Shown here in pieces: positions 1 to 7,175 of a DNA stretch of 15,489 nucleotides. The notes beneath the pieces are model-generated. The model searched no databases. It was not told the DNA's origin and saw only the letters and a program-made list of their open reading frames with translations. Numbering within the stretch: position 1 is the first letter of the stretch; each line of letters begins with the position of its first letter. The position numbers were made by a program, and so were the translations under genes. Source of the stretch: Nanobdellota archaeon (GTDB taxonomy: Archaea > Nanobdellota > Nanobdellia > Pacearchaeales > GW2011-AR1); the NCBI GenBank assembly GCA_018816205.1, contig JAHIWJ010000077.1, forward strand, positions 1 through 15,489. Reading direction: 5' to 3'.

Positions 1-12
1 TTCTGCCATCAT
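1..12 (-). CDS. Start of next operon gene, probably ribosomal protein uS11 (partial)
   Basis: Only the first codons (ATG ATG GCA GAA, Met-Met-Ala-Glu) lie in the window. The stop codon of the upstream 81-aa gene overlaps the first ATG, so the genes are translationally coupled. An AGGAGA Shine-Dalgarno-like sequence at 18-23 (minus strand) lies 5 nt before the ATG at 12 and 8 nt before the ATG at 9, so the second ATG may be the real start. In many archaea uS11 follows uS13-uS4, so uS11 is the natural candidate. The few residues visible cannot confirm it. Confidence 0.4.
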
Positions 13-254
13 TCTATTCTCCTAATAATTATTTCATAAAGTGGTGCTTGAGGTTTCATGTCACCTCTAACTGCCTCTTCCGTTTTTCCTATCACCTGTT
101 TCCCGGCATAACCTTCCGATAAATAACCCCTAACGGTTTCTCCCACTTTTAATGTTACTTCTATTTCAATATCTTGCGTAGTTGGTCTTGAATCTTCCAA
201 TAACGGACCTCCCTCTTTTGATCTCCTTGATGCTAGATGACATCGCTCGGTCAT
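9..254 (-). CDS. Hypothetical 81-aa orphan protein coupled behind uS4
   Basis: I do not recognise this protein. It starts inside the stop of uS4 (TAATG, 1-nt overlap), has a GGAGGA Shine-Dalgarno sequence at 264-269 inside the uS4 coding end with 9-nt spacing, and its own stop overlaps the next start. That coupling argues for real translation. The first 25 residues are polar. Residues about 28-80 alternate hydrophobic and polar residues in a beta-rich way (around IEIEVTLKVGETVRGYL, and a closing EIIIRRIE), suggesting a small beta protein. It has 8 Arg and 5 Lys, unlike the Lys-dominated uS4 before it. No membrane segment, cysteine pair or catalytic motif is visible. It could be a very divergent accessory protein of the ribosomal operon. 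Confidence 0.75.
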   Translation of the reverse strand: MTERCHLASRRSKEGGPLLEDSRPTTQDIEIEVTLKVGETVRGYLSEGYAGKQVIGKTEEAVRGDMKPQAPLYEIIIRRIE

Positions 255-868
255 TATGCGCTTTCCTCCAGGGGTTCTTTGGATGATTCTTCTTTAGGAG
301 TTTCGTCCTGCAGGGGTTCTTTTTTTTCTGCCTCTTCAGTAGGTTCTTCTGCCGACGCTTCGGCGGGGTTTTCCTGCAGCTCTTCTTGAGCTTTTTCTTC
401 TATGACTGGTTTTGGTTTTTTTGCTTTTTGTTTGGCTTCAATTTTATTTTCTTCTGATACCAGGACGAGATAACTTGGGGTGTTTACAGTTTTACCGTCG
501 ATTTTTATTCTTTTGTGCGTGACCATCTGACGAGCTTGTTTCACGGTGTTGGCGATTTTTTTCTGAGCGACAACTGTCGGCAATCTTCGGTTTAAGAGGT
601 CTTCAACTTTCAAGTCCAGAACGTCAGCAGTTGTTTCAACCTTTAAGCCGAGGGCTCTTAATTTCCTGAATAAGACTTCTTGCTCTTCGTGGGGTTTGTT
701 TGCCAGAGCTTTGGCCCGGTGTCTGAAGTATGTGACTTTAGCTTGTGTCTTCCATATCTCTTTTTTGTTCTTCAGGCCATATTTGTTTCTCAGTTCGTTT
801 TCTTCCTTAATCCTTGAGGCTTCGAAAGGCTTCATTGGTTTGCGGTAGAGATTTTTTTTGCGTATCAT
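254..868 (-). CDS. rps4: 30S ribosomal protein uS4 (archaeal/eukaryotic type)
   Basis: Primary rRNA-binding protein of the small-subunit body, placed early in 30S assembly. The N-terminal part (residues 1-90) has the archaeal pattern, with RNKYGLKNKKEIWK and FRHRAKALA. The S4 RNA-binding domain spans about residues 94-136 (RRLPTVV, IKIDGKTVNTPSYLV). After residue 150 there is a tail of about 54 residues, first Lys/Pro-rich and then strongly Glu-rich, ending EEPLEESA-like; without it the length would be normal for archaeal uS4. The tail is probably disordered. The start is ATG at 868, one base after the stop of the 107-aa gene (TAA-A-ATG), and no Shine-Dalgarno sequence is evident, so it probably relies on coupling. 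In most archaea uS4 directly follows uS13; here a small unknown gene separates them. Confidence 0.96.
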   Translation of the reverse strand: MIRKKNLYRKPMKPFEASRIKEENELRNKYGLKNKKEIWKTQAKVTYFRHRAKALANKPHEEQEVLFRKLRALGLKVETTADVLDLKVEDLLNRRLPTVVAQKKIANTVKQARQMVTHKRIKIDGKTVNTPSYLVLVSEENKIEAKQKAKKPKPVIEEKAQEELQENPAEASAEEPTEEAEKKEPLQDETPKEESSKEPLEESA

Positions 869-869
869 T

Positions 870-1193
870 TTATGCTGCGATTATTAGTTTAGTAAAGACT
901 GAATTTGTGATTTCTCGTAGTTCCTGAATCTCTGGGCGATATATTTGGGGAAATTGGCCCTGTGCTTTTCCTGCAGCCTGAGAGATTCTTTCCATGACGA
1001 AATAATGGCTTGCTGCTTCAGTCCAGTTGCCAAATTCAAGTGCTTGTTCTGCTTCGTTTGCATGCCTAAAAAACATATCTCTGACTACGCGATATCTCTC
1101 CTCATCAGACATTACAGTACGAAAATGATAGCTGATTGCAGACCTTAACCCCTGAGGGATTTCTGGTTGTCTAGCCATTATCTTTGATATCAT
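870..1193 (-). CDS. Hypothetical 107-aa helical orphan between uS13 and uS4
   Basis: Not a recognised family. The start ATG (1193) directly abuts the uS13 stop (TAA-ATG), and a strong AGGAGGT Shine-Dalgarno sequence at 1203-1209 inside the uS13 tail gives 9-nt spacing. A second ATG at 1178 has no such site, so 1193 is preferred. The protein looks all-helical. Residues about 42-75 (HANEAEQALEFGNWTEAASH and onward) have the A-x-x-A and G-x-W-x-E-A-A-x-x-Y spacing of a TPR- or MIT-like helix pair, which suggests a protein-interaction module. It has 10 Arg and 3 Lys, against the Lys-rich ribosomal neighbours. Co-translation with uS13 and uS4 hints at a role near the small subunit, but that is inference from position only. 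Confidence 0.78.
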   Translation of the reverse strand: MISKIMARQPEIPQGLRSAISYHFRTVMSDEERYRVVRDMFFRHANEAEQALEFGNWTEAASHYFVMERISQAAGKAQGQFPQIYRPEIQELREITNSVFTKLIIAA

Positions 1194-1805
1194 TTATTTC
1201 TTACCTCCTGCTGGTTTTGCTGCCGGAGCAGATTCAGGTTTCTTGCTTCTCACGGCCACTGACTGGCCTTTCTTTCTGAAGTGCGAGCGAGTTCTCTGAC
1301 CGCGGACTGGCTGGCCGGAAGTGTGGCGGATGCCTTTGTAAGAACGGATTTTCTTAAGTCTTCTGATGTCGAAGTCTTTCTTCATGTCTAAGTCTGTGCC
1401 GATGTAGTGTTTTGTCTCTCCGGTTTCTTCGTCTTTTTGTCTGTTCTTTAGATAGTCTTTTGCGTCGAGATTTTTCAAGAAAGTTTCTATCTTCTGAATT
1501 TCGTCTTTAGATAATTCTGAGGCTTTTTTCTTTTTGTCTAGGCCGAGTTTAATGCAGGTTAGGTTGGAGATTGCCCAGCCGACGCCTTTGATGCGCGTGA
1601 GGCCAGCGAGAAGATTTTTGCTTCCTGGAAGGTCATAGCCGGCGACTCTGACGAGAACTTCTTCGAATTCGTCTTCTTGGTGAAAATGCTTCTTTTTGGC
1701 GTCTACTTTTTCTTCTTTTTTAGTTTCCTGCTTTTTTGCACTTTCCTTCATCTGCTGACTTTGCGACTTCTTATCTGTTTTTGGTTGTTGTGCTTGTTGT
1801 GGCAT
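1194..1805 (-). CDS. rps13: 30S ribosomal protein uS13 with long terminal extensions
   Basis: Small-subunit head protein that contacts the P-site tRNA and forms bridges to the large subunit. The core begins near residue 46. It carries the helix-turn-helix-like segment LLAGLTRIKGVGWAISNL (residues 65-82) and the family signature near 155-173 (SYKGIRHTSGQPVRGQRTR), followed by the basic tail HFRKKGQ. It is 203 aa, against roughly 150 for typical archaeal uS13. The excess is an N-terminal Gln/Lys/Glu-rich segment of about 45 residues and a short C-terminal Ala/Pro/Lys tail. Start: ATG at 1805, 2 nt after the stop of the 96-aa gene. An AAGAGG in the upstream gene is a weak Shine-Dalgarno candidate. 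A downstream start would remove the extension, but no in-frame Met lies near the core. Confidence 0.96.
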   Translation of the reverse strand: MPQQAQQPKTDKKSQSQQMKESAKKQETKKEEKVDAKKKHFHQEDEFEEVLVRVAGYDLPGSKNLLAGLTRIKGVGWAISNLTCIKLGLDKKKKASELSKDEIQKIETFLKNLDAKDYLKNRQKDEETGETKHYIGTDLDMKKDFDIRRLKKIRSYKGIRHTSGQPVRGQRTRSHFRKKGQSVAVRSKKPESAPAAKPAGGKK

Positions 1806-1807
1806 TT

Positions 1808-2098
1808 TTATTGCTGGCCTCTTCTTACAAGAGCTTCTCGAGCTGAGCTGACTAAACTCTCTGCTTGAGAGCTATAAGCATCTAATGTAGGAGTTATACC
1901 TTGATCGGCTGCTGGCGATTGACTATAATTTACTAAGGCTCCGCTTAGTGCACCAGAATAAAATAAAGCATCTCTAAAATTAGTTTCTGATCCTATATGC
2001 CCTGGGCCTGGAGATATTATCTGATTACAGACAGTTCTAACTCTTGCCAGCCAGGTTTCTGCTTCAATCAATATTGGTGCTCTGGGTTGTTCTGCCAT
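1808..2098 (-). CDS. Hypothetical 96-aa orphan between DUF655 and uS13
   Basis: Unrecognised protein lying 12 nt after the DUF655 stop and 2 nt before the uS13 start. It contains no lysine at all but 7 arginines, which is striking beside the Lys-rich uS13. The N-terminal half (residues 8-30) could form an amphipathic helix with WLARVRTVCNQII. The middle is Gly/Ser/Ala-rich (ALFYSGALSGALVNYS), and the end (about 72-96) is a second helix rich in Ala, Ser and Arg. There is no clear membrane span and only one cysteine. No good Shine-Dalgarno sequence precedes the ATG, so it probably depends on reinitiation after DUF655. Its codons end mostly in A or T, whereas uS13 uses more C/G-ending codons. 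Function unknown. Confidence 0.7.
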   Translation of the reverse strand: MAEQPRAPILIEAETWLARVRTVCNQIISPGPGHIGSETNFRDALFYSGALSGALVNYSQSPAADQGITPTLDAYSSQAESLVSSAREALVRRGQQ

Positions 2099-2110
2099 TT
2101 CTTTATGTCG

Positions 2111-2650
2111 TTAGTGCGTGAACAGATTGAAGCGTTGTCTTACTGTTAGTTCTTCGATGAACCGTTTTTCGATGGCTTTTTTTGGATCAGGAATTGACTT
2201 GACCCTTGCCTTTATGTCCTCGAAGCTTTCGAACGCTTTTTCTTTTCGCGCATCCATAACTTCCTTTGTGTGTTTTTTTCCAAAACCTGGCAAGAGTTCA
2301 AGTTGGTGTAGGCGCGTGTTGATGGCTTGAGCATTGTTGAAGAATTCCACGAAGGTTTTCTCCTGCTCCCCAACCACTGCCTCAACGAACTCCTGCAGTT
2401 GGATCTTTGCAGTTTCTGTAAGCTTCTCACGATGAAGCCTACCTGCGATGTAGTATATCTTATCACGTTTATCCGGGCCTATATAAACTTTTTCTTTTGG
2501 TGCTAGTGTGACGCCTCGGCGGGGAATAAGTTCTAGAAGAGAATAAGTTTTAACACCGATGGCTTGAGCTATTGGATTCGTGTGCTTTTCCATTGGATAG
2601 CCATAGGGCAGATAATCCAAGATTATTGCATTGTCTTCTTTTTCTGTCAT
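2111..2650 (-). CDS. DUF655 family protein, predicted nucleic-acid-binding (HhH)
   Basis: Archaeal DUF655 proteins (COG1491) are predicted RNA-binding proteins, usually encoded next to L21e and rpoF and often before ksgA. That same L21e-rpoF-DUF655 order is present here. The N-terminal half (residues 7-75) is a beta-rich OB-like domain (AIILDYLPYGYP, then EKVYIGPDKRDKIYYIAGRL). A helix-hairpin-helix motif follows at about 117-146 (LELLPGFGKKHTKEVMDARK), with the GFGKK hairpin. Length (179 aa) is near normal. The start is ATG at 2650, one base after the stop of a possible 54-aa ORF. Instead of ksgA, the next conserved gene is uS13, so two ribosomal blocks are joined. The exact biochemical role of the family is not established. 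Confidence 0.93.
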   Translation of the reverse strand: MTEKEDNAIILDYLPYGYPMEKHTNPIAQAIGVKTYSLLELIPRRGVTLAPKEKVYIGPDKRDKIYYIAGRLHREKLTETAKIQLQEFVEAVVGEQEKTFVEFFNNAQAINTRLHQLELLPGFGKKHTKEVMDARKEKAFESFEDIKARVKSIPDPKKAIEKRFIEELTVRQRFNLFTH

Positions 2651-2651
2651 T

Positions 2652-2816
2652 TTATGGTTGGGCCTCCGTCCAGAAGTTATTTACTAAACAAATATGACAC
2701 CAACCAACCCAGACCACTTTGGGATTACACTGATTTATGTTGGAGTGAGCAAAACAAAGGGAGTTAAAACTAAATTGTCTTTCTAGATTTCTTCTTGATG
2801 ATGTTTTTCCTTCCAT
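2652..2816 (-). CDS. Possible 54-aa orphan gene between rpoF and DUF655
   Basis: Weakly supported. The 177-nt gap between rpoF and DUF655 is almost filled by one ORF: ATG at 2816 (11 nt after the rpoF stop), TAA at 2652-2654, then one base, then the DUF655 ATG. This TAA-A-ATG junction matches those of the other small genes in this operon. The predicted protein has a polar start (MEGKTSSRRNLERQFSF) and a Trp/Cys/Val-rich second half with four cysteines (residues 21, 30, 40, 43), including a CHIC motif. It could be a mini metal-binding protein. It could also be a chance ORF in a spacer, since the composition is odd and no Shine-Dalgarno sequence is visible. Confidence 0.4.
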   Translation of the reverse strand: MEGKTSSRRNLERQFSFNSLCFAHSNINQCNPKVVWVGWCHICLVNNFWTEAQP

Positions 2817-2827
2817 GGTTGCTGCCT

Positions 2828-3130
2828 TCAGTATTTCTTTGTAATCTCCAGGATTGCATTTGTTTCCTCTTCCGTCAAGCTCGTGTCGCTGAAGATTTTG
2901 CTGACATCTTCTGCATCCTTCGGAACGATATCGACGAGTTTTATTATGTGCTCTTCTTGGATTTTTACATTGCCGAGGGAAGTTATTTCTTCCTTAAGTT
3001 TATTGGCGTCTTTTTTTGATAATTTTGTGAAGTTCTTTAGATATTCTTTCATCTCTTGTTTTTCATCCATTTTGTCAACTATTTCTTTGACTTCTACGAG
3101 GGTTAGGGGTTGTTTTGCGTGGATTGTCAT
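2828..3130 (-). CDS. rpoF: DNA-directed RNA polymerase subunit F (Rpb4-like)
   Basis: Subunit F pairs with subunit E to form the stalk of archaeal RNA polymerase, which binds nascent RNA and aids open-complex formation. The 100-aa length is usual. The N-terminus (PLTLVEVKEIV) is the tip-associated part, and the C-terminal HRDC-like helical region (about 50-100) carries the typical IIKLVDIVPKDAEDVSKIF pattern. This pattern is diagnostic: the helix, then 'ivdi.Pkda.dv..if', then 'l..ee...ile'. It contains 17 Lys and no Arg. A GAGGAG Shine-Dalgarno sequence (3138-3143) lies 7 nt before the ATG, inside the end of the 77-aa gene. The two genes overlap by 4 nt (ATGA). Position after L21e is the conserved archaeal arrangement, apart from the inserted small gene. 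Confidence 0.94.
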   Translation of the reverse strand: MTIHAKQPLTLVEVKEIVDKMDEKQEMKEYLKNFTKLSKKDANKLKEEITSLGNVKIQEEHIIKLVDIVPKDAEDVSKIFSDTSLTEEETNAILEITKKY

Positions 3131-3360
3131 ACTAAATCTCCTCGTTCATCAACAACGCCATAAAACAAACCTCTTCTTTTATCCATAGCTCTCTTAGAGT
3201 CGGGGCGATAGTCCGATATCTTAATATCTAATTCGATAACTGTCGGGATAAGTCTGGCTGGTCCTTCGAAATACCAAATACCGCCGGATAACTCTCCTTG
3301 GGTAGTCCTTTCTTCTGGAATAAACCTTGCTCTCCAGTTAGAATTTGATTGACTGCTCAT
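3127..3360 (-). CDS. Hypothetical 77-aa orphan between L21e and rpoF
   Basis: No family recognised. It starts one base after the L21e stop (TAA-A-ATG) and ends in an ATGA overlap with rpoF, so it is locked into the operon on both sides. Near the start, GAGG in the L21e tail is a plausible but distant ribosome-binding sequence. Residues 8-60 alternate in a beta-like way (NWRARFIPEERTTQ, GGIWYFEGPARLIPTVIELDIKI), followed by a basic stretch (SKRAMDKRRG) and a short strand (LFYGVVDERGDLV). It has 9 Arg and 3 Lys. No cysteine, signal peptide or membrane helix. A small RNA- or protein-binding beta fold would fit, but this is speculation. Confidence 0.77.
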   Translation of the reverse strand: MSSQSNSNWRARFIPEERTTQGELSGGIWYFEGPARLIPTVIELDIKISDYRPDSKRAMDKRRGLFYGVVDERGDLV

Positions 3361-3361
3361 T

Positions 3362-3622
3362 TTATTTCACGTCCTCTATCCTTTTTAGATGGATGGGCTT
3401 GATTAAATACCTTTTGGGCTTGTGAAGGTCTTTGATTTCGATGTAATATGCGGAACCGCGCTTTTCTAGGACCTTGCCTGTTCTGCCCTGGATTCGCTTT
3501 GAATAGCCCAGAGGGATGCTTAATTCTCTGACTACGGCCACGCTGTCACCTGGCTGGAATTTCTGGAAAAATCTGGTAAAAGAGAACTTTCCCTTCTGCT
3601 TTGGGGTTTTACGTTTTAGCAT
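3362..3622 (-). CDS. rpl21e: 50S ribosomal protein L21e
   Basis: Archaeal/eukaryotic large-subunit protein with an SH3-like barrel. Diagnostic segments are the basic N-terminus (MLKRKTPKQKGKFSFTRFFQ), FQPGDSVAVV (about 23-32), the KOW-like GRTGKVLEKRGSAYYIEI (about 47-64) and the closing YLIKPIHLKR. Start choice: the frame stays open upstream to 3745, but the preceding 41 residues do not match the family. ATG at 3622 gives the expected 86 aa, and a TATA-like box (3643-3652) centred about 26 nt upstream fits a leaderless transcript. It therefore heads the L21e-rpoF-DUF655-S13-S4 operon. The N-terminal basic region is shorter than in many archaeal L21e proteins. Confidence 0.93.
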   Translation of the reverse strand: MLKRKTPKQKGKFSFTRFFQKFQPGDSVAVVRELSIPLGYSKRIQGRTGKVLEKRGSAYYIEIKDLHKPKRYLIKPIHLKRIEDVK

Positions 3623-3642
3623 AGATTTTACTGAGGGAATTA

Positions 3643-3652
3643 GTTTAAAAAG
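3643..3652 (-). promoter_or_regulatory. TATA-like promoter of the L21e operon
   Basis: Minus-strand CTTTTTAAAC centred about 26 nt before the L21e ATG at 3622. This is the spacing expected when transcription starts at the start codon (leaderless mRNA). It supports the short start for L21e and marks the head of the ribosomal/RNA polymerase operon. Confidence 0.55.
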
Positions 3653-3686
3653 GTTTTGATTAATTGAGGATAATGAAGATAAGTAA

Positions 3687-3896
3687 TTACTTTCTTGGAG
3701 ACTTGGTGCGGCACGCGCCTCTTTCCAACAATCCCCAACCACCAATACAAGGTTCTCTGTCTGACCATCTACCCAACGGAACCTGGCGGTTGTACTCTGT
3801 TGGTCTTGGCGTACTGCCGTCTTGACTCAGTGTCGGATCGTATGGTTCAACTGAATCATCTAAACACATTCTTTCAATTGTTTCACATTCATCCAT
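3687..3896 (-). CDS. Possible 69-aa orphan gene upstream of L21e
   Basis: Unrecognised and only moderately supported. ATG at 3896 opens a frame of 69 codons that fills most of the space between the zinc-ribbon gene and the L21e promoter. The product is acidic at the start (MDECETIERMCLDDSVEP), polar and Pro-rich in the middle, and basic at the end (RGACRTKSPRK), with four cysteines at residues 4, 11, 50 and 61. It has 8 Arg and 2 Lys, the same bias as the other orphans here. AT-rich DNA about 26 nt upstream (around 3916-3925) could serve as a TATA region. The L21e frame also runs through part of this stretch, so a chance ORF cannot be excluded. Confidence 0.45.
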   Translation of the reverse strand: MDECETIERMCLDDSVEPYDPTLSQDGSTPRPTEYNRQVPLGRWSDREPCIGGWGLLERGACRTKSPRK

Positions 3897-3943
3897 TTAA
3901 TAATTAAATTATCTACTTTATTAATTTATTGCCTTGAGGATTG

Positions 3944-4423
3944 TTAGAATTGGTTTACGTTGTCGATTAGGAAAGAAGCGGAGTCTTCGGGTTCTTCAGC
4001 TTGGGGGCTTATTTGGGGCCGGAAAGGTTTTAGGTTTTGCTGGGGGGCCGGATGAATCTCTCTTTCTGGACCATAGGAGTCAGGTTTTGCAAAGGGGTCT
4101 ACTAGTGGAGGAATATCATTTCTTTCGGGTTCTGGGAGGGAGTCTATTTGTCTTTCTATAGGTTTGACCGCTTGGGTGGCTAGGGCTTCGGCAGCTATGC
4201 CGCTTATGCCTGACTTTTGTTTTGAACTTATTTTTGATTTAGGATTCACTGCGTCGGTTACAGAGCCTTGATATAAATCTCCGGCCTCTCTGGCGTCCTG
4301 CATGTTCTCGACAATTGCAGCAAACATTTTATGCCCCCAGACACTGATGCCGCATCTTTGACATACGTCTACGACAGAGTCGGGATTGATGTCTGTTTTG
4401 CAGTAGATACAATATTTTCCCAT
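3944..4423 (-). CDS. Zinc-ribbon protein with disordered Pro-rich tail
   Basis: The N-terminus holds a four-cysteine zinc ribbon, C5-x2-C8 and C21-x2-C24 (YCIYCKTDI and VCQRCGISVWG). A helix follows at about 32-50 (MFAAIVENMQDAREAGDLYQ). This arrangement resembles short uncharacterised zinc-ribbon proteins I associate with DPANN archaea, though I cannot confirm that here. From residue 55 onward the protein is low-complexity, rich in Pro, Glu, Gln and Ser, and probably disordered, ending SASFLIDNVNQF. The start at 4423 is supported by a CTTTATATA box at 4458-4466 and a GGGG just upstream of the ATG. It is transcribed divergently from the 105-aa gene at 4562. Function unknown; nucleic-acid or protein binding through the ribbon is the likely mode. 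Confidence 0.8.
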   Translation of the reverse strand: MGKYCIYCKTDINPDSVVDVCQRCGISVWGHKMFAAIVENMQDAREAGDLYQGSVTDAVNPKSKISSKQKSGISGIAAEALATQAVKPIERQIDSLPEPERNDIPPLVDPFAKPDSYGPEREIHPAPQQNLKPFRPQISPQAEEPEDSASFLIDNVNQF

Positions 4424-4457
4424 GTTCCCCTTTTATTTCTAACTTTCGAGATTGTAG

Positions 4458-4466
4458 TATATAAAG
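4458..4466 (-). promoter_or_regulatory. TATA box of the zinc-ribbon gene
   Basis: Minus-strand CTTTATATA, a near-ideal archaeal TATA element, 35-43 nt before the ATG at 4423. Unlike most promoters in this window it predicts a short leader of about 10-15 nt, consistent with the G-rich sequence just before the ATG acting as a ribosome-binding site. Confidence 0.6.
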
Positions 4467-4531
4467 ATTGTTGTCTGTTAAAAATTAATCTGTATATTCT
4501 GGATATTCTGTATATTTTTACTATTAGTTAA

Positions 4532-4540
4532 TTTAAAATA
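4532..4540 (+). promoter_or_regulatory. TATA-like promoter of the 105-aa gene
   Basis: TTTAAAATA centred about 26 nt before ATG 4562, fitting a leaderless transcript. It argues for the ATG at 4562 over the upstream TTG codons at 4544 and 4547. Confidence 0.5.
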
Positions 4541-4561
4541 AATTTGTTGATTAAATATGGA

Positions 4562-4879
4562 ATGACTTTATTACAACATTTGGATATTGCGCAGGATGTA
4601 GTTGGAATGGTATGTGAATATCACGCCTGTGGAAGACAAGATGAAAAATTGTATGTGCCAAGGGCTTTGATTGAAAGAAGAAATGCTATAAGGGATATGG
4701 CTTATGATTGTGAAAGAGAAAAAAGGATTTCTGAACTAAGACTAGAGATAGGCAGGGAGTATGGTAGTTTTGCAGTCACACATAATTTAGATATTGTGCA
4801 TACCCAAAAAATCATTCAGACAAAGAGAGGAACTAAGATAGTCTCTGGATGTGACGATATGGAAGATGGCGATTTTTAG
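4562..4879 (+). CDS. Hypothetical 105-aa helical orphan protein
   Basis: Not recognised. The frame opens at a TTG (4544), but ATG 4562 is preferred because of the TATA-like box 26 nt upstream. The product is mostly helical. Residues 30-65 are highly charged (PRALIERRNAIRDM, then CEREKRISELRLEIGREYG). The following stretch (SFAVTHNLDIVHTQKII) could be the second half of a helix-turn-helix, which would make this a small DNA-binding protein, but the match is only by shape. Three cysteines (residues 18, 23 and 49) fall near the start and a fourth near the end. It has about 10 Arg and 5 Lys. A T-run at 4897-4910 follows as a terminator. It faces groEL tail to tail and is divergent from the zinc-ribbon gene. 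Confidence 0.65.
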   Translation: MTLLQHLDIAQDVVGMVCEYHACGRQDEKLYVPRALIERRNAIRDMAYDCEREKRISELRLEIGREYGSFAVTHNLDIVHTQKIIQTKRGTKIVSGCDDMEDGDF

Positions 4880-4896
4880 TTTTGTAAGGTTTAAAA

Positions 4897-4910
4897 GTTT
4901 TTTATTTTTA
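4897..4910 (+). terminator. Oligo-T terminator after the 105-aa gene
   Basis: GTTTTTTATTTTTA begins 18 nt after the stop codon. Archaeal RNA polymerase terminates at such T-runs without needing a hairpin. It also lies in the tail-to-tail space with groEL. Confidence 0.5.
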
Positions 4911-4932
4911 CCAGACTATACAAAGTTTAGAA

Positions 4933-6868
<1,936 letters not shown>

Positions 6869-6872
<4 letters not shown>

Positions 6873-7141
6873 TGTCCATCCACCTTGGCTAAAACGTCCT
6901 TGAATTCGATGATTAAAAGCTTTTCGCCATTGACTTCGTATTCTTCGCTGCTGTAGCCGCCATAAATGATTTTGTCGCCTTTTTTTAGAGGGATTAGGGA
7001 GCCGTCCTTTAGTGTGCCGACTTCAACGACTATGCCTTCTTTTTTGTCATCGGATTTTGGCAGGTAAATTCCTGATTTTGTGCGTTCTTCTTTTGCTACC
7101 TGTTTTAGAACGATGCGTTCACCAATTGGTATGAGTTTCAT
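6869..7141 (-). CDS. groES: Co-chaperonin GroES (Cpn10)
   Basis: Heptameric lid of the GroEL chamber. The 90-aa sequence has the family pattern: MKLIPIGERIVLKQ at the start, the mobile loop (ERTKSGIYLP, about 19-28) that docks on GroEL, then EGIVVEVGTLKDG and KKGDKIIYGGYSSEEYEVNGEKLLIIEFKDVLA. It has 14 Lys and 2 Arg. The start at 7141 is supported by a TTTTATAAAC box at about 7164-7175, placed for a leader of roughly 5-10 nt. It heads the groES-orphan-groEL operon and is separated from the ATPase gene upstream by 150 nt that includes a T-run. Confidence 0.95.
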
Positions 7142-7163
7142 GAAGCTTTATGCATAATTGATG

Positions 7164-7175
7164 TTTATAAAATTT
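7164..7175 (-). promoter_or_regulatory. TATA box of the groES-groEL operon
   Basis: Minus-strand AAATTTTATAAA lies about 23-34 nt before the groES ATG, just upstream of the expected start of transcription. It is one of the clearest TATA elements in the window. I see no CIRCE-type inverted repeat, so heat control of the bacterial HrcA kind is not indicated. Confidence 0.6.

Noticed and set aside
2654..2767. Plus-strand ORF segment in the rpoF-DUF655 gap
   Set aside because: It depends on a start antisense to DUF655, has no promoter or ribosome-binding site, and conflicts with the operon direction.
3623..3745. N-terminal extension of L21e back to 3745
   Set aside because: The extra 41 residues do not match the family and would span the promoter. 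ATG 3622 gives the expected length and a TATA box at the right distance.
3623..3943. tRNA or other structured RNA in the L21e upstream region and in the 2651-2827 gap
   Set aside because: No T-loop consensus (GGTTCRAATCC type) or acceptor-stem pairing was found on either strand.
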